From Candidatus Omnitrophota bacterium (GTDB lineage: Bacteria > Omnitrophota > Gorgyraeia > Zapsychrales > Zapsychraceae), in NCBI GenBank assembly GCA_021108075.1, contig JAIORP010000197.1, forward strand, positions 84,509-125,881: a stretch of 41,373 nucleotides of DNA, read 5' to 3'. Below are positions 8,076-15,294 of the stretch, piece by piece. The number at the start of each line of letters is the position of its first letter. The first letter of the stretch is position 1. Both the position numbers and the translations under genes were made by a program. A model generated the notes under the pieces. The model ran no database searches. It worked only from the letters and a program-made list of their open reading frames with translations, and was not told the DNA's origin.

Positions 8076-8483
8076 ATGGACAAAAATTATGTTATGGATA
8101 TCATACGTGACGCAGGATTTGGTTTTTTTGCTACGGTAGATCAAGATCAACCGAGAGTTCGGGCCTATATGCCGCATATGACGGATGAAGGAGAATTGCT
8201 TATTTCTTTGCAGCCTGATCGAAGAGCAATCGAACATATAAAGAAAAATCCAAAAGTGGAATTTTGTTTCGTCGATCGAAGAATGAACAGTTGTCGTGTG
8301 ACGGGAAGTGCCAGCATGAGTGCAGAGGCGGAAAAAAAAGAATTAATTTGGAACAATATTCCCATGCTCAGACAATTCTTTAGCGGCCCTGAAGATGAGA
8401 ACTTTAAGCTAATGGTGGTTAAAATTGATTCCGTTGAATTGATAGCACCCCAGGATAAAAAACCAACACTCGTTAAATTCTAA
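8076..8483 (+). CDS. Pyridoxamine 5'-phosphate oxidase-family (flavin split-barrel) protein
   Basis: This 135-aa protein fits the single-domain FMN-binding split-barrel family. Key segments are GFGFFATVDQDQPRVRAYMP near the N-terminus, ISLQPDRRAIEHIKKNPKVEFCFVDR in the middle (an SD-side cofactor and dimer region) and SCRVTGSASM after it. Homologues of this size bind FMN, F420 or haem, and most are not real PdxH enzymes. The SD AAAGGA overlaps the end of xdhC and the gap is only 3 bp, so the two are co-translated. A redox role next to the molybdenum enzyme locus is possible but unproven. Whether it is an oxidoreductase or only a flavin binder cannot be told. Confidence 0.8.
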   Translation: MDKNYVMDIIRDAGFGFFATVDQDQPRVRAYMPHMTDEGELLISLQPDRRAIEHIKKNPKVEFCFVDRRMNSCRVTGSASMSAEAEKKELIWNNIPMLRQFFSGPEDENFKLMVVKIDSVELIAPQDKKPTLVKF

Positions 8484-8820
8484 ATAAACGGACGATTTGA
8501 AACAACATTTAACAATAAAAAAATATAAAAATTTGCCAAAATAAAAATGAAAATGTTTGTCTAGGCAACTGTCATTTACCACAGAGGTTACTCTTTATTC
8601 ATCCCGTTCCAGCCTGGATTCCAGTTCAATTATACATTTTTTAAAATAAAAAAAAACAATAATATGCTATATTTACAACATTATTAGGCATTTAGATGAA
8701 TATTATTTCACCATCAAGTTAACATAAGATACATTATAGGAAGTTAAAAATATACAAAAATTTGATCGAAATACGGAACAATCAGAACAAAAACATGTTG
8801 TCATTAATAGGAAAATTTTA

Positions 8821-8952
8821 ATGCTGGCACAAAACATCAACGCTAAATACACATGGCTTGTGCTCTCTATCCCTCAAAAACGTGACAACAAGCAAAAAAT
8901 ACCAACCCCCAAAAGCCCGAATGAACGACCCTGTATCAAATCACACGCTTAG
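8821..8952 (+). CDS. Candidate small protein, 43 aa, weak
   Basis: An ATG at 8821 preceded by AGGA with 8-nt spacing opens 43 codons ending at TAG (8950-8952). The product starts MLAQNINAKYTWLVL and ends with a basic, Pro-rich tail (KIPTPKSPNERPCIKSHA). Its base composition is less AT-rich than the flanks, which is the main reason to list it. No family is recognised, no promoter is obvious, and an open frame of this length can occur by chance. It could also be a fragment of a decayed gene. Confidence 0.22.
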   Translation: MLAQNINAKYTWLVLSIPQKRDNKQKIPTPKSPNERPCIKSHA

Positions 8953-8956
8953 AGCG

Positions 8957-8991
8957 AGAACCAAACATATCAAAAAGTGAAATTTTTAGAA
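8957..8991. repeat. 35-bp direct repeat, copy 1
   Basis: This copy matches 9613-9647 at 33 of 35 positions in the same orientation. The shared core is CAAACATATCAAAAAGTGAA. It lies about 50 bp past the 3' end of the UPF0251 gene, while the other copy lies upstream of that gene, so the pair brackets it. Confidence 0.75.
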
Positions 8992-9041
8992 AGTACCACC
9001 TTAAACCCAAAATACCAATAAAAACCATCACAACAAAGACA

Positions 9042-9431
9042 TTAATGTGCATATTTAATGATATGATCACGAATAATACTTTCTCGGGCAACTCCATCAA
9101 CGAGTTCTTCTTTTTTGGGAATATCCCTACGAAGAACACCGACCTGGACACTGGAAAGATTGATTCGAATCGATTTTCCATTAACGATGCTGTCCGCCAC
9201 AAGTTTCCGAGCTTCACGTAAGATACGCCCAAAACTTGGCCTGGAAAGCTTCATCATTTTCGCGCCTTCGGCCTGAGAATAGCCCTGATAGTCTGCTAAT
9301 TTAATGGCCTCAAAATGATCCAAACGCAAGATCACCTCATCTGGACGGCCGGGACGACCACGAGGACTAAACTGATTGACTTCTGGCATCTTCTGTATAT
9401 ACCGCACTTTTTTCTTACGGCCCTTTTGCAT
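9042..9431 (-). CDS. UPF0251/DUF134 family DNA-binding regulator
   Basis: The 129-aa protein matches the UPF0251 (DUF134) family of predicted helix-turn-helix proteins. After a basic start it has RGRPGRPDEVILRLDHFEAI, LADYQGYSQAEGAKMMKLSR and SFGRILREARKLVADSIVNG. The segment YSQAEGAKMMKLSRPSFGRIL is sigma-factor-region-4-like and should be the recognition helix. Members are often found beside NifX/NifB-like iron-molybdenum-cofactor-binding proteins. No such gene is present here, though a molybdenum enzyme locus is 1-9 kb away. AGGGAGG lies 6 nt before the ATG. A 36-bp palindrome covers the -10 box of its promoter, which points to autoregulation. The gene is bracketed by a 35-bp direct repeat. 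Confidence 0.88.
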   Translation of the reverse strand: MQKGRKKKVRYIQKMPEVNQFSPRGRPGRPDEVILRLDHFEAIKLADYQGYSQAEGAKMMKLSRPSFGRILREARKLVADSIVNGKSIRINLSSVQVGVLRRDIPKKEELVDGVARESIIRDHIIKYAH

Positions 9432-9451
9432 GGCAGCCTCCCTTTTAAGCT

Positions 9452-9487
9452 TGTATTTATTATGAGCATATGCTCATAATAAATACA
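9452..9487. promoter_or_regulatory. 36-bp perfect palindrome, probable UPF0251 operator
   Basis: Bases 9452-9469 are the exact reverse complement of 9470-9487, centred on GAGCATATGCTC. It starts 21 bp upstream of the UPF0251 ATG and covers the -10 hexamer of its promoter. The half-site ATGCTCATAA recurs at 9504-9513, exactly 34 bp (about three helical turns) from the copy at 9470-9479. The most likely use is as an operator for a dimeric regulator, with UPF0251 itself the first candidate. Confidence 0.75.
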
Positions 9488-9504
9488 TAGATATTTTAAG
9501 CCAA
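9476..9504 (-). promoter_or_regulatory. Probable promoter of the UPF0251 gene
   Basis: Read on the minus strand, TTGGCT (9499-9504) is followed by a 17-bp spacer and TATTAT (9476-9481). The -10 lies within the palindrome and the -35 touches the extra half-site at 9504-9513. A bound repressor would block RNA polymerase. The predicted 5' leader is about 38 nt. Confidence 0.5.
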
Positions 9505-9577
9505 TGCTCATAACATCATACAAGCGCCCCCCTTTAGTAGCAACATATTTTTATCTATTTATTTCCAACATTGACAG

Positions 9578-9800
9578 GATTTTTGGCCAGGATCGGCCTT
9601 GAAAGGGAAAAAAGAAACAAACATATCAAAAAGTGAAGTTTTTAGAACGGATTATTTTCGGCGAGGCATGGGTACGACCGTCAACGCCGTCAAACGACGC
9701 GCAACCACTCAAAACAATTAAAAAAACAACAAACATCCATCTCATGACTGCGCTGACCTCCCTCCGTTTTTTCTCTTACCGGCGACCATGGCCAAAAATC
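9578..9800. repeat. 223-bp segment bounded by 18-bp imperfect inverted repeats
   Basis: The left end GATTTTTGGCCAGGATCG (9578-9595) and the complement of the right end GATTTTTGGCCATGGTCG (9783-9800) agree at 16 of 18 positions, the first 12 without error. The right end overlaps the last two bases of the padR stop codon. The interior holds direct-repeat copy 2 and a less AT-rich 9650-9720 stretch. It contains no supported gene. It could be a small non-autonomous element or remnant, but no target-site duplication was identified. Confidence 0.35.
9613..9647. repeat. 35-bp direct repeat, copy 2
   Basis: It is the same 35 bp as 8957-8991 with two differences (A for C, and G for A). It lies about 180 bp upstream of the UPF0251 start codon. 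The start-to-start distance of 656 bp includes the whole UPF0251 gene, its promoter and the palindrome. Confidence 0.75.
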
Positions 9801-10314
9801 ACTCAAACATTTTCTTCAATCGCTCAATCGATTTAATTTCAGCCTCAACTAATTCTAAATCATGATCCAATATGACATGCAAATGCTTCTTTTTTAACGT
9901 TGTTTGCTCCTTTAATTTGCTCAACTCCTTCATAATGCGCCGCAAAAACAATGTCCGGCCCCGCAGCTGCCGTTTAGCTATTTTTTTGTCTAAATAAGGC
10001 AGAAAATACAATGAAAGATCAATATTAAAATAAGGACGTTCGATCGAAAGAAAACTTTCCGCGATGAGATGCTCAAATATTTTCTCTCCTTTTTCTGTCA
10101 GGCTATAAACGTATTTCTCTGGGAACTTACCTTCCCTGCCCAGATCCTTTTGAATAAGGCCTAATTTTTCCATTTTCTTTAAAGGATAATAAATCGATTT
10201 AATTCTTAAACCGACAAAAGGAAACATTTCTTCTTCTATTAACCGCTTTATTTCATAACCGTGTTTCGGCCCCTCTTTTAATAATCCCAAAAACAAAAGT
10301 TCATGTTCTATCAT
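9799..10314 (-). CDS. PadR-family transcriptional regulator
   Basis: This 171-aa protein has an N-terminal PadR winged helix (residues 1-85), with the signature LLKEGPKHGYEIKRLIEEE and the wing segment SIYYPLKKMEKLGLIQKDL. The C-terminal helical part (about 100-171), rich in Lys, Glu and Leu, corresponds to the Vir_act_alpha_C-like dimerisation region. PadR repressors usually bind small molecules and control an adjacent gene. It follows pyruvate kinase by 38 bp with GGGAG before its ATG, so it is probably the last gene of that operon. Its stop codon overlaps one arm of an inverted repeat. No effector can be inferred. Confidence 0.85.
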   Translation of the reverse strand: MIEHELLFLGLLKEGPKHGYEIKRLIEEEMFPFVGLRIKSIYYPLKKMEKLGLIQKDLGREGKFPEKYVYSLTEKGEKIFEHLIAESFLSIERPYFNIDLSLYFLPYLDKKIAKRQLRGRTLFLRRIMKELSKLKEQTTLKKKHLHVILDHDLELVEAEIKSIERLKKMFE

Positions 10315-10352
10315 CTCAATGTCTCCCGCTCTTAAAAAAACTGCCCGAAGGA

Positions 10353-11378
10353 CTACATATACCCATTCTCATATTTCTCCGTGTACTCTATAACTTGACG
10401 CATCATATTGATTGTCAACACCGGATGTTTGCCCACCGCAGTCTCCCCCGAAAGCATCACAAAGTCTGCGCCATCAAGAATGGCGTTGGCAACATCCGAA
10501 ACTTCAGCCCTAGTCGGGCGCGTGTGCTCGGTCATACTTTCCAGCATCTGAGTGGCGACAATAACAAATTTCTTTTTTCGCCCACAACGATGGATGATAT
10601 ATTTCTGAATAACGGGAATCTGATAGATGGGCAATGAGACGCCCAAATCACCCCTGGCGACCATAATCCCATCACACGCTTCCATAATTTTATCAATATT
10701 ACGAACCCCTTCATGACTTTCTATCTTGGCTATAACGCGGATCCCTGGCATCTCCTTACTGGTTATCTTAACAATGCGCAAGATATCACTTTTACTTCGA
10801 ACAAACGATTGGGCGACATAGTCCACTTGATTCTTTATCCCAAAGGCCAAATCGTTGCGGTCCTTCTGCGTGAAAATACTGCCGCTCAACTTCATCTTTG
10901 GTATATTAATCCCCTTGCGCTGCCTTAATAATCCGCCCTGCCGAACCTCAAGCTGAACCTGATCATTCTTATGCCCGATAACCTCCAGGCAGATCGTTCC
11001 ATCATCAATAAAAATTTCCATTCCTTTTTTAATGTGTTTGACATCGCCCGGATAATCAAAAGGAAGATGCCGCGAACTCGCTCTGCGTCGGTTTGACATG
11101 TAAACTATTCTTCCGGGAACCAGATCAATAGGCTCCTCAAAATGCCCGATACGGATGCGGTATCCTTCCAGGTCCTGAAGAATCTCAATCTTAAAATTAT
11201 ACCGATCATTAACTTCTCTAATCATATCAATCATTTTCTGATGCCCCTCGTGATTTCCATGCGAAAAATTCAATCGCGCGATACTCATCCCCTTACGAGC
11301 CATGTCAATCAAAACAGACTCTTTTGCAGACGTTGGGCCCAAAGTACAAATGATATTTGTATCCCTTGTTCTTCCCAT
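10353..11378 (-). CDS. pyk: Pyruvate kinase, short form lacking the C-terminal domain
   Basis: The 341-aa enzyme converts phosphoenolpyruvate and ADP to pyruvate and ATP. It has TLGPTS, RLNFSHGNHEGH, the lid domain (about 65-160), VIAKIESHEGVRNI with the catalytic Lys, VARGDLGV with the metal-binding Asp, and VATQMLESM...PTRAEVSDVANA. It ends soon after MLSGETAVGKHPV, where usual 470-aa enzymes continue into the C-terminal allosteric domain of about 120 residues. The stop follows a tidy helix, so this looks like a natural short form. Fructose-1,6-bisphosphate control is therefore unlikely. The ATG at 11378 is chosen because AGGAG lies 7 nt upstream. A TTG at 11411 would add 11 residues. Confidence 0.92.
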   Translation of the reverse strand: MGRTRDTNIICTLGPTSAKESVLIDMARKGMSIARLNFSHGNHEGHQKMIDMIREVNDRYNFKIEILQDLEGYRIRIGHFEEPIDLVPGRIVYMSNRRRASSRHLPFDYPGDVKHIKKGMEIFIDDGTICLEVIGHKNDQVQLEVRQGGLLRQRKGINIPKMKLSGSIFTQKDRNDLAFGIKNQVDYVAQSFVRSKSDILRIVKITSKEMPGIRVIAKIESHEGVRNIDKIMEACDGIMVARGDLGVSLPIYQIPVIQKYIIHRCGRKKKFVIVATQMLESMTEHTRPTRAEVSDVANAILDGADFVMLSGETAVGKHPVLTINMMRQVIEYTEKYENGYM

Positions 11379-11407
11379 ACTTATACTCCTAATTTTTTGG
11401 ATATGCA

Positions 11408-11842
11408 TCAAGGCATAGAATTGAAACGTTGCTCAAGTTCAGCAAAGACAGCCTGGGAAACTTTCATCTTCGCTGAACTGCTTAATGAAGAAATCGTAAC
11501 CTGCGTCGTCTCGTTGCTTATTGGAGAGAAAAATATTCCTACTTCAGTCGTATCCACATTGCCAGGGATCCCCATCACAATAATATGATTTTTAATACGA
11601 TTTTTTAAAAAGACCCTGAAAAATTTTTTTATTACAGGCTGATACAGCTCTTCTGAATAACCTAAGCTCAAAACCGCGTCGAAACACGCCTCATTGCGGC
11701 AAGCATATTTTCTTTCAATGCCTTCTCGCTTAGCTTTTTCTAATGCTCTGGTCGAAGAACCCCAGACGGTCTTACCCACTTCACCGACAAATGAACAGCC
11801 CAATAACGTAAGTGACAAACAAAAAATTAATACTCTTTTCAT
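11408..11842 (-). CDS. Lipoprotein of unknown function
   Basis: The 144-aa product has a good lipoprotein signal peptide (MKRVLIFCLSLTLLGC, Cys16). The mature part begins with GKTVWGSSTRALEKAKREG and contains the cysteine pair of ACRNEACFDAV, which could form a disulfide. A beta-rich C-terminal half (NHIIVMGIPGNVDTTEVGIF) and a Ser-rich turn follow. The composition fits a small outer-membrane-anchored protein. I do not recognise the family. It lies 29 bp before the pyruvate kinase start and 16 bp after the preceding gene, within one minus-strand run. The neighbouring lipoprotein at 14652-15203 is not obviously related. Confidence 0.75.
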   Translation of the reverse strand: MKRVLIFCLSLTLLGCSFVGEVGKTVWGSSTRALEKAKREGIERKYACRNEACFDAVLSLGYSEELYQPVIKKFFRVFLKNRIKNHIIVMGIPGNVDTTEVGIFFSPISNETTQVTISSLSSSAKMKVSQAVFAELEQRFNSMP

Positions 11843-11858
11843 GATAATTATTTTACTT

Positions 11859-12323
11859 TTATTTTAAATTTAATGTGTACGTTGAATGACTAAGACACAC
11901 GGATATTTGATCCAAAAGCGCGAGCAGGATTTCATTCTCAAATTCAACCCTTTCCCGCATCATCCTCGCAAAGGATAAAAAATCAACTCTGAACGTCGGC
12001 TCTTTTTTAACCCCCCAATCCGCAGAAAATCGGTCTGAAAAACTTAACAACCGAACCTTGACGACTTTTGCATTTTCCTCCAAAAAAATAATCTCTTTCT
12101 TAAACTTATCATCCGGGCTTAAAAATATCAACTGCTGATAAAATGAAGTCCGCTGCAGCGCGAAATGGTCAAAGAGAACCTGATAATATTCCCTCAAAAA
12201 AAGACGCGATGCCTGATAATCTTTTCCTGACTCAGCAATTTGCACCTGAACATTCAAAATAAACTGATGATTTCTTTTTATCAAAGAAATAATATCGGTT
12301 AAAGTCATAGGACAACACGTCAT
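11859..12323 (-). CDS. Small all-helical protein, possibly hemerythrin-like or Rsd-like four-helix bundle
   Basis: This 154-aa protein looks almost entirely helical. The patterns LFLREYYQVLFDHFALQRTS and MMRERVEFENEILLALLDQ resemble helices 2 and 4 of hemerythrin-like bundles and of the sigma-factor regulator Rsd. Only a few of the expected metal ligands (His in DHFA, Glu in EFENE) are seen, so iron binding is doubtful. Similarity is by eye and weak. The start at ATG 12323 lies 6 bp beyond the stop of the upstream coiled-coil gene and has no SD, so coupling is likely. A later ATG five codons in is also possible. The function is unknown. Confidence 0.6.
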   Translation of the reverse strand: MTCCPMTLTDIISLIKRNHQFILNVQVQIAESGKDYQASRLFLREYYQVLFDHFALQRTSFYQQLIFLSPDDKFKKEIIFLEENAKVVKVRLLSFSDRFSADWGVKKEPTFRVDFLSFARMMRERVEFENEILLALLDQISVCLSHSTYTLNLK

Positions 12324-12329
12324 TTCAAA

Positions 12330-13613
12330 TTAAAATGAAACTTTTTTCGAACGTTCCTGCGGCAGGGCTTCAATCTTCTCCTTGAACGCCTCACAAATCC
12401 GTTCAAGGCCGATCACCTTCGCTCTATTCTTTGTCAATTCATACTGCAGCAAATGCTCTTTCTTAAGCATCCTGGACTGGCCATCCTTCATACCTTCAAT
12501 CTTACCATTCAACCGGTCAATATACTCCGTTAAGGTGTCATTCTCTTCTTTCAACAAACCGAGCTGCGAATGATTATCCTTAAGCTGCGCGTGAACCTCA
12601 CTCAAATCAACGCGACCAATCTCTTGCTGAAACTCCTGAACCTGCTTTTGACTACCCCGGTATTTCATCAATAATTCCTGATTCTCTTGCCGCAACAACT
12701 GAAGTTCTTTATAAAAATCTTTATCTTTATTTAATGACTCATCATCCAACTTCCTTAGCTCCTGGGTTAGCCTTTCGACCTCACAGGACTTCGCCGATAA
12801 TGTCTGTTCATGCTGATAAACCTTTTGGTTCAACTCTTTTATGGTTCCCGACAAATCTTCCTGATCTTTTTCTAACGAGGACAGCATATCCTGACGACTC
12901 GCATATTCAGACGATAACGAATCGCGGTAAACTTCCAGGCCCTTGACCTTCTGCTCCAACTCTATAACATTCGCACGATTTAAAGAAATCTCTTTATCTT
13001 TACTTTGAATCTGATCTTCCATCCTGGAAGAAGTATCAGAATAATTCTGTATTTCCGCCTTTAATCTTAAGCTGTCTTTTTCCAGATGATCCCGTTCAAG
13101 CACCGCCATTGACAGATGCTTCTCGATCAACACCATCTTGTCCTTTAATTCATGGATGACATTCTCCTTACTTGCAAGCTCCTGCCGATACGTCGCGTTC
13201 TCCCGTGATAACGTTTCATCCCGCTCAGTCTGGTCCATTTTCTGGACATTGCTTTTTAGCTTAAAATTTTCTTGGCGCAACTTTCTTATTTCCTGCTCAG
13301 CATCACTTTTAAACTGCTTTAAACAAACCAATTCTTCTTCACGCCTGATGATTTGATCATTTCGTGCAACAGCATCTGTTTTAGCAAAAGGCGTCTCGGT
13401 TTTCTTCTTAAAACTGCTCTTAGACGCGTGCCGCGCCTCTTGCTGTTCCAATTTCTTCTTTTGATAAATACGCTTTATTTCATTAATCTCTGTTAAATCT
13501 GAGATCGGCACAGCGTATTCATCTTCTGATGGCACATTAAAACCTTTGATCAATAAAATAATGCCTGACATTAAAAAAACAACTCCAATCGACATTACTG
13601 TATAAAAAATCAT
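12330..13613 (-). CDS. Membrane-anchored long coiled-coil protein
   Basis: The 427-aa protein has an N-terminal membrane helix (VMSIGVVFLMSGIILLI), a short linker, a basic stretch (YQKKKLEQQEARHASK) and then a nearly continuous coiled coil from about residue 85 to 415. It is rich in Glu, Gln, Lys and Leu heptads. It ends in SKKVSF. No enzymatic motif is present. It belongs to the broad class of SMC-like filament or tether proteins. GAGG lies 5 nt before the ATG. It follows hldD by 33 bp and is followed by the small helical protein at 6 bp, suggesting a shared transcript. Its layout matches the 5140-6519 protein, including IFY near the N-terminus. Confidence 0.75.
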   Translation of the reverse strand: MIFYTVMSIGVVFLMSGIILLIKGFNVPSEDEYAVPISDLTEINEIKRIYQKKKLEQQEARHASKSSFKKKTETPFAKTDAVARNDQIIRREEELVCLKQFKSDAEQEIRKLRQENFKLKSNVQKMDQTERDETLSRENATYRQELASKENVIHELKDKMVLIEKHLSMAVLERDHLEKDSLRLKAEIQNYSDTSSRMEDQIQSKDKEISLNRANVIELEQKVKGLEVYRDSLSSEYASRQDMLSSLEKDQEDLSGTIKELNQKVYQHEQTLSAKSCEVERLTQELRKLDDESLNKDKDFYKELQLLRQENQELLMKYRGSQKQVQEFQQEIGRVDLSEVHAQLKDNHSQLGLLKEENDTLTEYIDRLNGKIEGMKDGQSRMLKKEHLLQYELTKNRAKVIGLERICEAFKEKIEALPQERSKKVSF

Positions 13614-13646
13614 AATGGCCTCGCTTTTTCTGCGATTAAAATATAT

Positions 13647-14630
13647 TTATAAATGCTTTTCGACTTTCAAATAAGAAACATAATCGAGAATAGCATCTTC
13701 GAGCGAAGTAAATTCATGAGGATAACCGACAGACTTCAATTTTGCCATTTCCGCTTGAGTAAAATATTGATACTTATCCCGTAAAATTTCAGGCATATCA
13801 AAATAATTAATACAGGGCTCTTTAAGTAAAGCCTTAAACAATGCCTTGGCTAAATCGTTCCACGACCTCGCTTTTCCTGTGCCCACGTTAAAAATCCCAT
13901 TGATATCAGGATTGTCCATGAAAAACAGAATGACCTGAACCGCATCTTTGACATAAACAAAATCACGCTTTTGCTCTCCATCGGCGAAATCCGGGTGATA
14001 CGACTTAAATAATCCCATCGACCCCTCATCGACAACACGCTGGAAAGCCTTTAATGAAACACTGCGCATATCCTGTTTATGGTATTCATTGGGTCCAAAA
14101 ACATTAAAAAACTTCAAACCCACAATAGATTGAAACCAGCTGTTCTTTAAAGCTAATAAATCAAAATCCTGCTTCGACCGGCCATACAGGTTCAACGGCT
14201 GACACTTCAAAACCGTTTCATGATCATCCTTGTACCCGTCAGAACCATCACCATATGTGGCAGCTGAACTCGCATAAATAAAACGAGTATTATTCGCCAG
14301 GGACCACTCTGCCAGTGTAATCGTATAATTCAAATTATTGTCTTGATAATACGCAGGATCTTTCCCTGTTGTCGAACTGCACGCACCCATGTGAATCATA
14401 CAATCAAATTGATTATCCCATGACCCAGAAACTATTCTTTGAATAAAATCTTTCTTATCAACATAATCAATGTATTTCTTGCCCGCCAAATTCTTCTTTT
14501 TCAAATCATTAACAACTTCGTCCGCTGTTTGGATATTATCCACACAAATAATATCTTCAAATCCAAGCTCATTTAGCCTGGCCAGCGTGCAACTCCCGAT
14601 AAAACCCGCTGCACCTGTTAAGCAGATCAT
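13647..14630 (-). CDS. hldD: ADP-L-glycero-D-manno-heptose 6-epimerase
   Basis: The 327-aa short-chain dehydrogenase/epimerase interconverts ADP-D-glycero- and ADP-L-glycero-D-manno-heptose for the LPS inner core. Evidence includes the NADP-binding LTGAAGFIGS at the N-terminus, the HldD-typical GACSSTTG, the catalytic YGRSKQDFD, FNVFGPNEYHKQDMRS, RDFVYVKDAVQVI and IFNVGTGKARSWNDLA, and near the C-terminus KYQYFTQAEMAKLKSVGY. Length is close to the E. coli enzyme (310 aa). The ATG at 14630 is chosen because AGGAG lies 5 nt upstream. The GTG two codons earlier abuts that SD. The gene implies a heptose-containing LPS, although no other heptose gene is in the window. Confidence 0.95.
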   Translation of the reverse strand: MICLTGAAGFIGSCTLARLNELGFEDIICVDNIQTADEVVNDLKKKNLAGKKYIDYVDKKDFIQRIVSGSWDNQFDCMIHMGACSSTTGKDPAYYQDNNLNYTITLAEWSLANNTRFIYASSAATYGDGSDGYKDDHETVLKCQPLNLYGRSKQDFDLLALKNSWFQSIVGLKFFNVFGPNEYHKQDMRSVSLKAFQRVVDEGSMGLFKSYHPDFADGEQKRDFVYVKDAVQVILFFMDNPDINGIFNVGTGKARSWNDLAKALFKALLKEPCINYFDMPEILRDKYQYFTQAEMAKLKSVGYPHEFTSLEDAILDYVSYLKVEKHL

Positions 14631-14651
14631 ACGCACTCCTTAAATATAATA

Positions 14652-15203
14652 TCAAAGTGATTCCAATAAAAAACTTCCAATGTTTTGTCCAAGAATTAAA
14701 GCAATCTCTTCAAATGATTTCTTCTTTCGGTTAAAATCCATATGCTCTTTGAAAATGGCAATAACCTTACCTGACTCTTTTTCATATAAGCGGCCCTTTA
14801 TCTCAACACTTCCCTTATCCGGGCGCATAAACCAGCCATGCCATTTGGGTGTACTTCCCACTTCAACAAGGTGGCCATCAATGATCAAATCCGCTTCTTT
14901 ATAATTCTCTTCCAGGATGATTTGAAAAGAACCCGATGTTTCATTAATCATAACCCCGATCCCTCTAAGGATCATCAATGACAATTTATCAGACTGTTCA
15001 TTCGCCAGCACCCCGACCCCGGGCTGAAAAAATTTGACATAAATCTTTCCCCCCTGAAATAACCGGTTCTGATCAATAATTCGGCTGAGTGAAACAGATG
15101 GTATTATCGCAGTCCTTTGCGGTGTCTGTTTAGAAAAATTCAACCATGAACATCCGTTGAATACAAATAGGAATATTAGTAAATTGATATATATAAATTT
15201 CAT
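14652..15203 (-). CDS. Lipoprotein of unknown function
   Basis: The 183-aa product starts MKFIYINLLIFLFVFNGC, a lipoprotein signal with Cys18. An earlier start would prepend 12 residues (at 15239) before this signal, so the ATG at 15203 is preferred. The mature part includes LSLMILRGIGVMINETSG, EADLIIDGHLVEVGSTPKW, a GWFMRPDKGSVEIKGRLY strand region and a C-terminal helix (EEIALILGQNIGSFLLESL). The arrangement of an N-terminal helix, then repeated strands with 'LIIDG.LVEV', resembles small periplasmic-facing lipoproteins such as DUF4410-type proteins. The match is by eye only. The gene ends 21 bp before hldD and may be co-transcribed with it. Confidence 0.7.
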   Translation of the reverse strand: MKFIYINLLIFLFVFNGCSWLNFSKQTPQRTAIIPSVSLSRIIDQNRLFQGGKIYVKFFQPGVGVLANEQSDKLSLMILRGIGVMINETSGSFQIILEENYKEADLIIDGHLVEVGSTPKWHGWFMRPDKGSVEIKGRLYEKESGKVIAIFKEHMDFNRKKKSFEEIALILGQNIGSFLLESL

Positions 15204-15294
15204 TGATAGAATTCTAGCATATAGTATAAAGCGACTCAAGACATTCCTAAATTAGAAATCCATGTTTTCGCCTCTAAACAAACAATTTAAGCCT

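Larger units (their letters stand above)
8484..9041. other. 558-bp AT-rich gap between convergent genes
   Basis: No long gene is supported here. The stretch is very AT-rich from 8484 to about 8820. It then contains a possible 43-codon reading frame (8821-8952) and one copy of a 35-bp direct repeat (8957-8991). A longer minus-strand frame at 8936-9232 overlaps the UPF0251 gene and looks like a shadow of it. No intrinsic terminator with a GC stem and U-tract was found for either neighbour. Confidence 0.6.

Noticed and set aside
8936..9232. A 98-codon minus-strand frame overlapping UPF0251
   Set aside because: It overlaps a well-supported UPF0251 gene in another frame for most of its length and its sequence shows no family signature. 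The part outside only covers the direct repeat.
10315..10352. Intrinsic terminator between pyk and padR
   Set aside because: A UUCG-like loop with two G-C pairs precedes a T-run on the minus strand, but the stem fails beyond two pairs, so it was not called.
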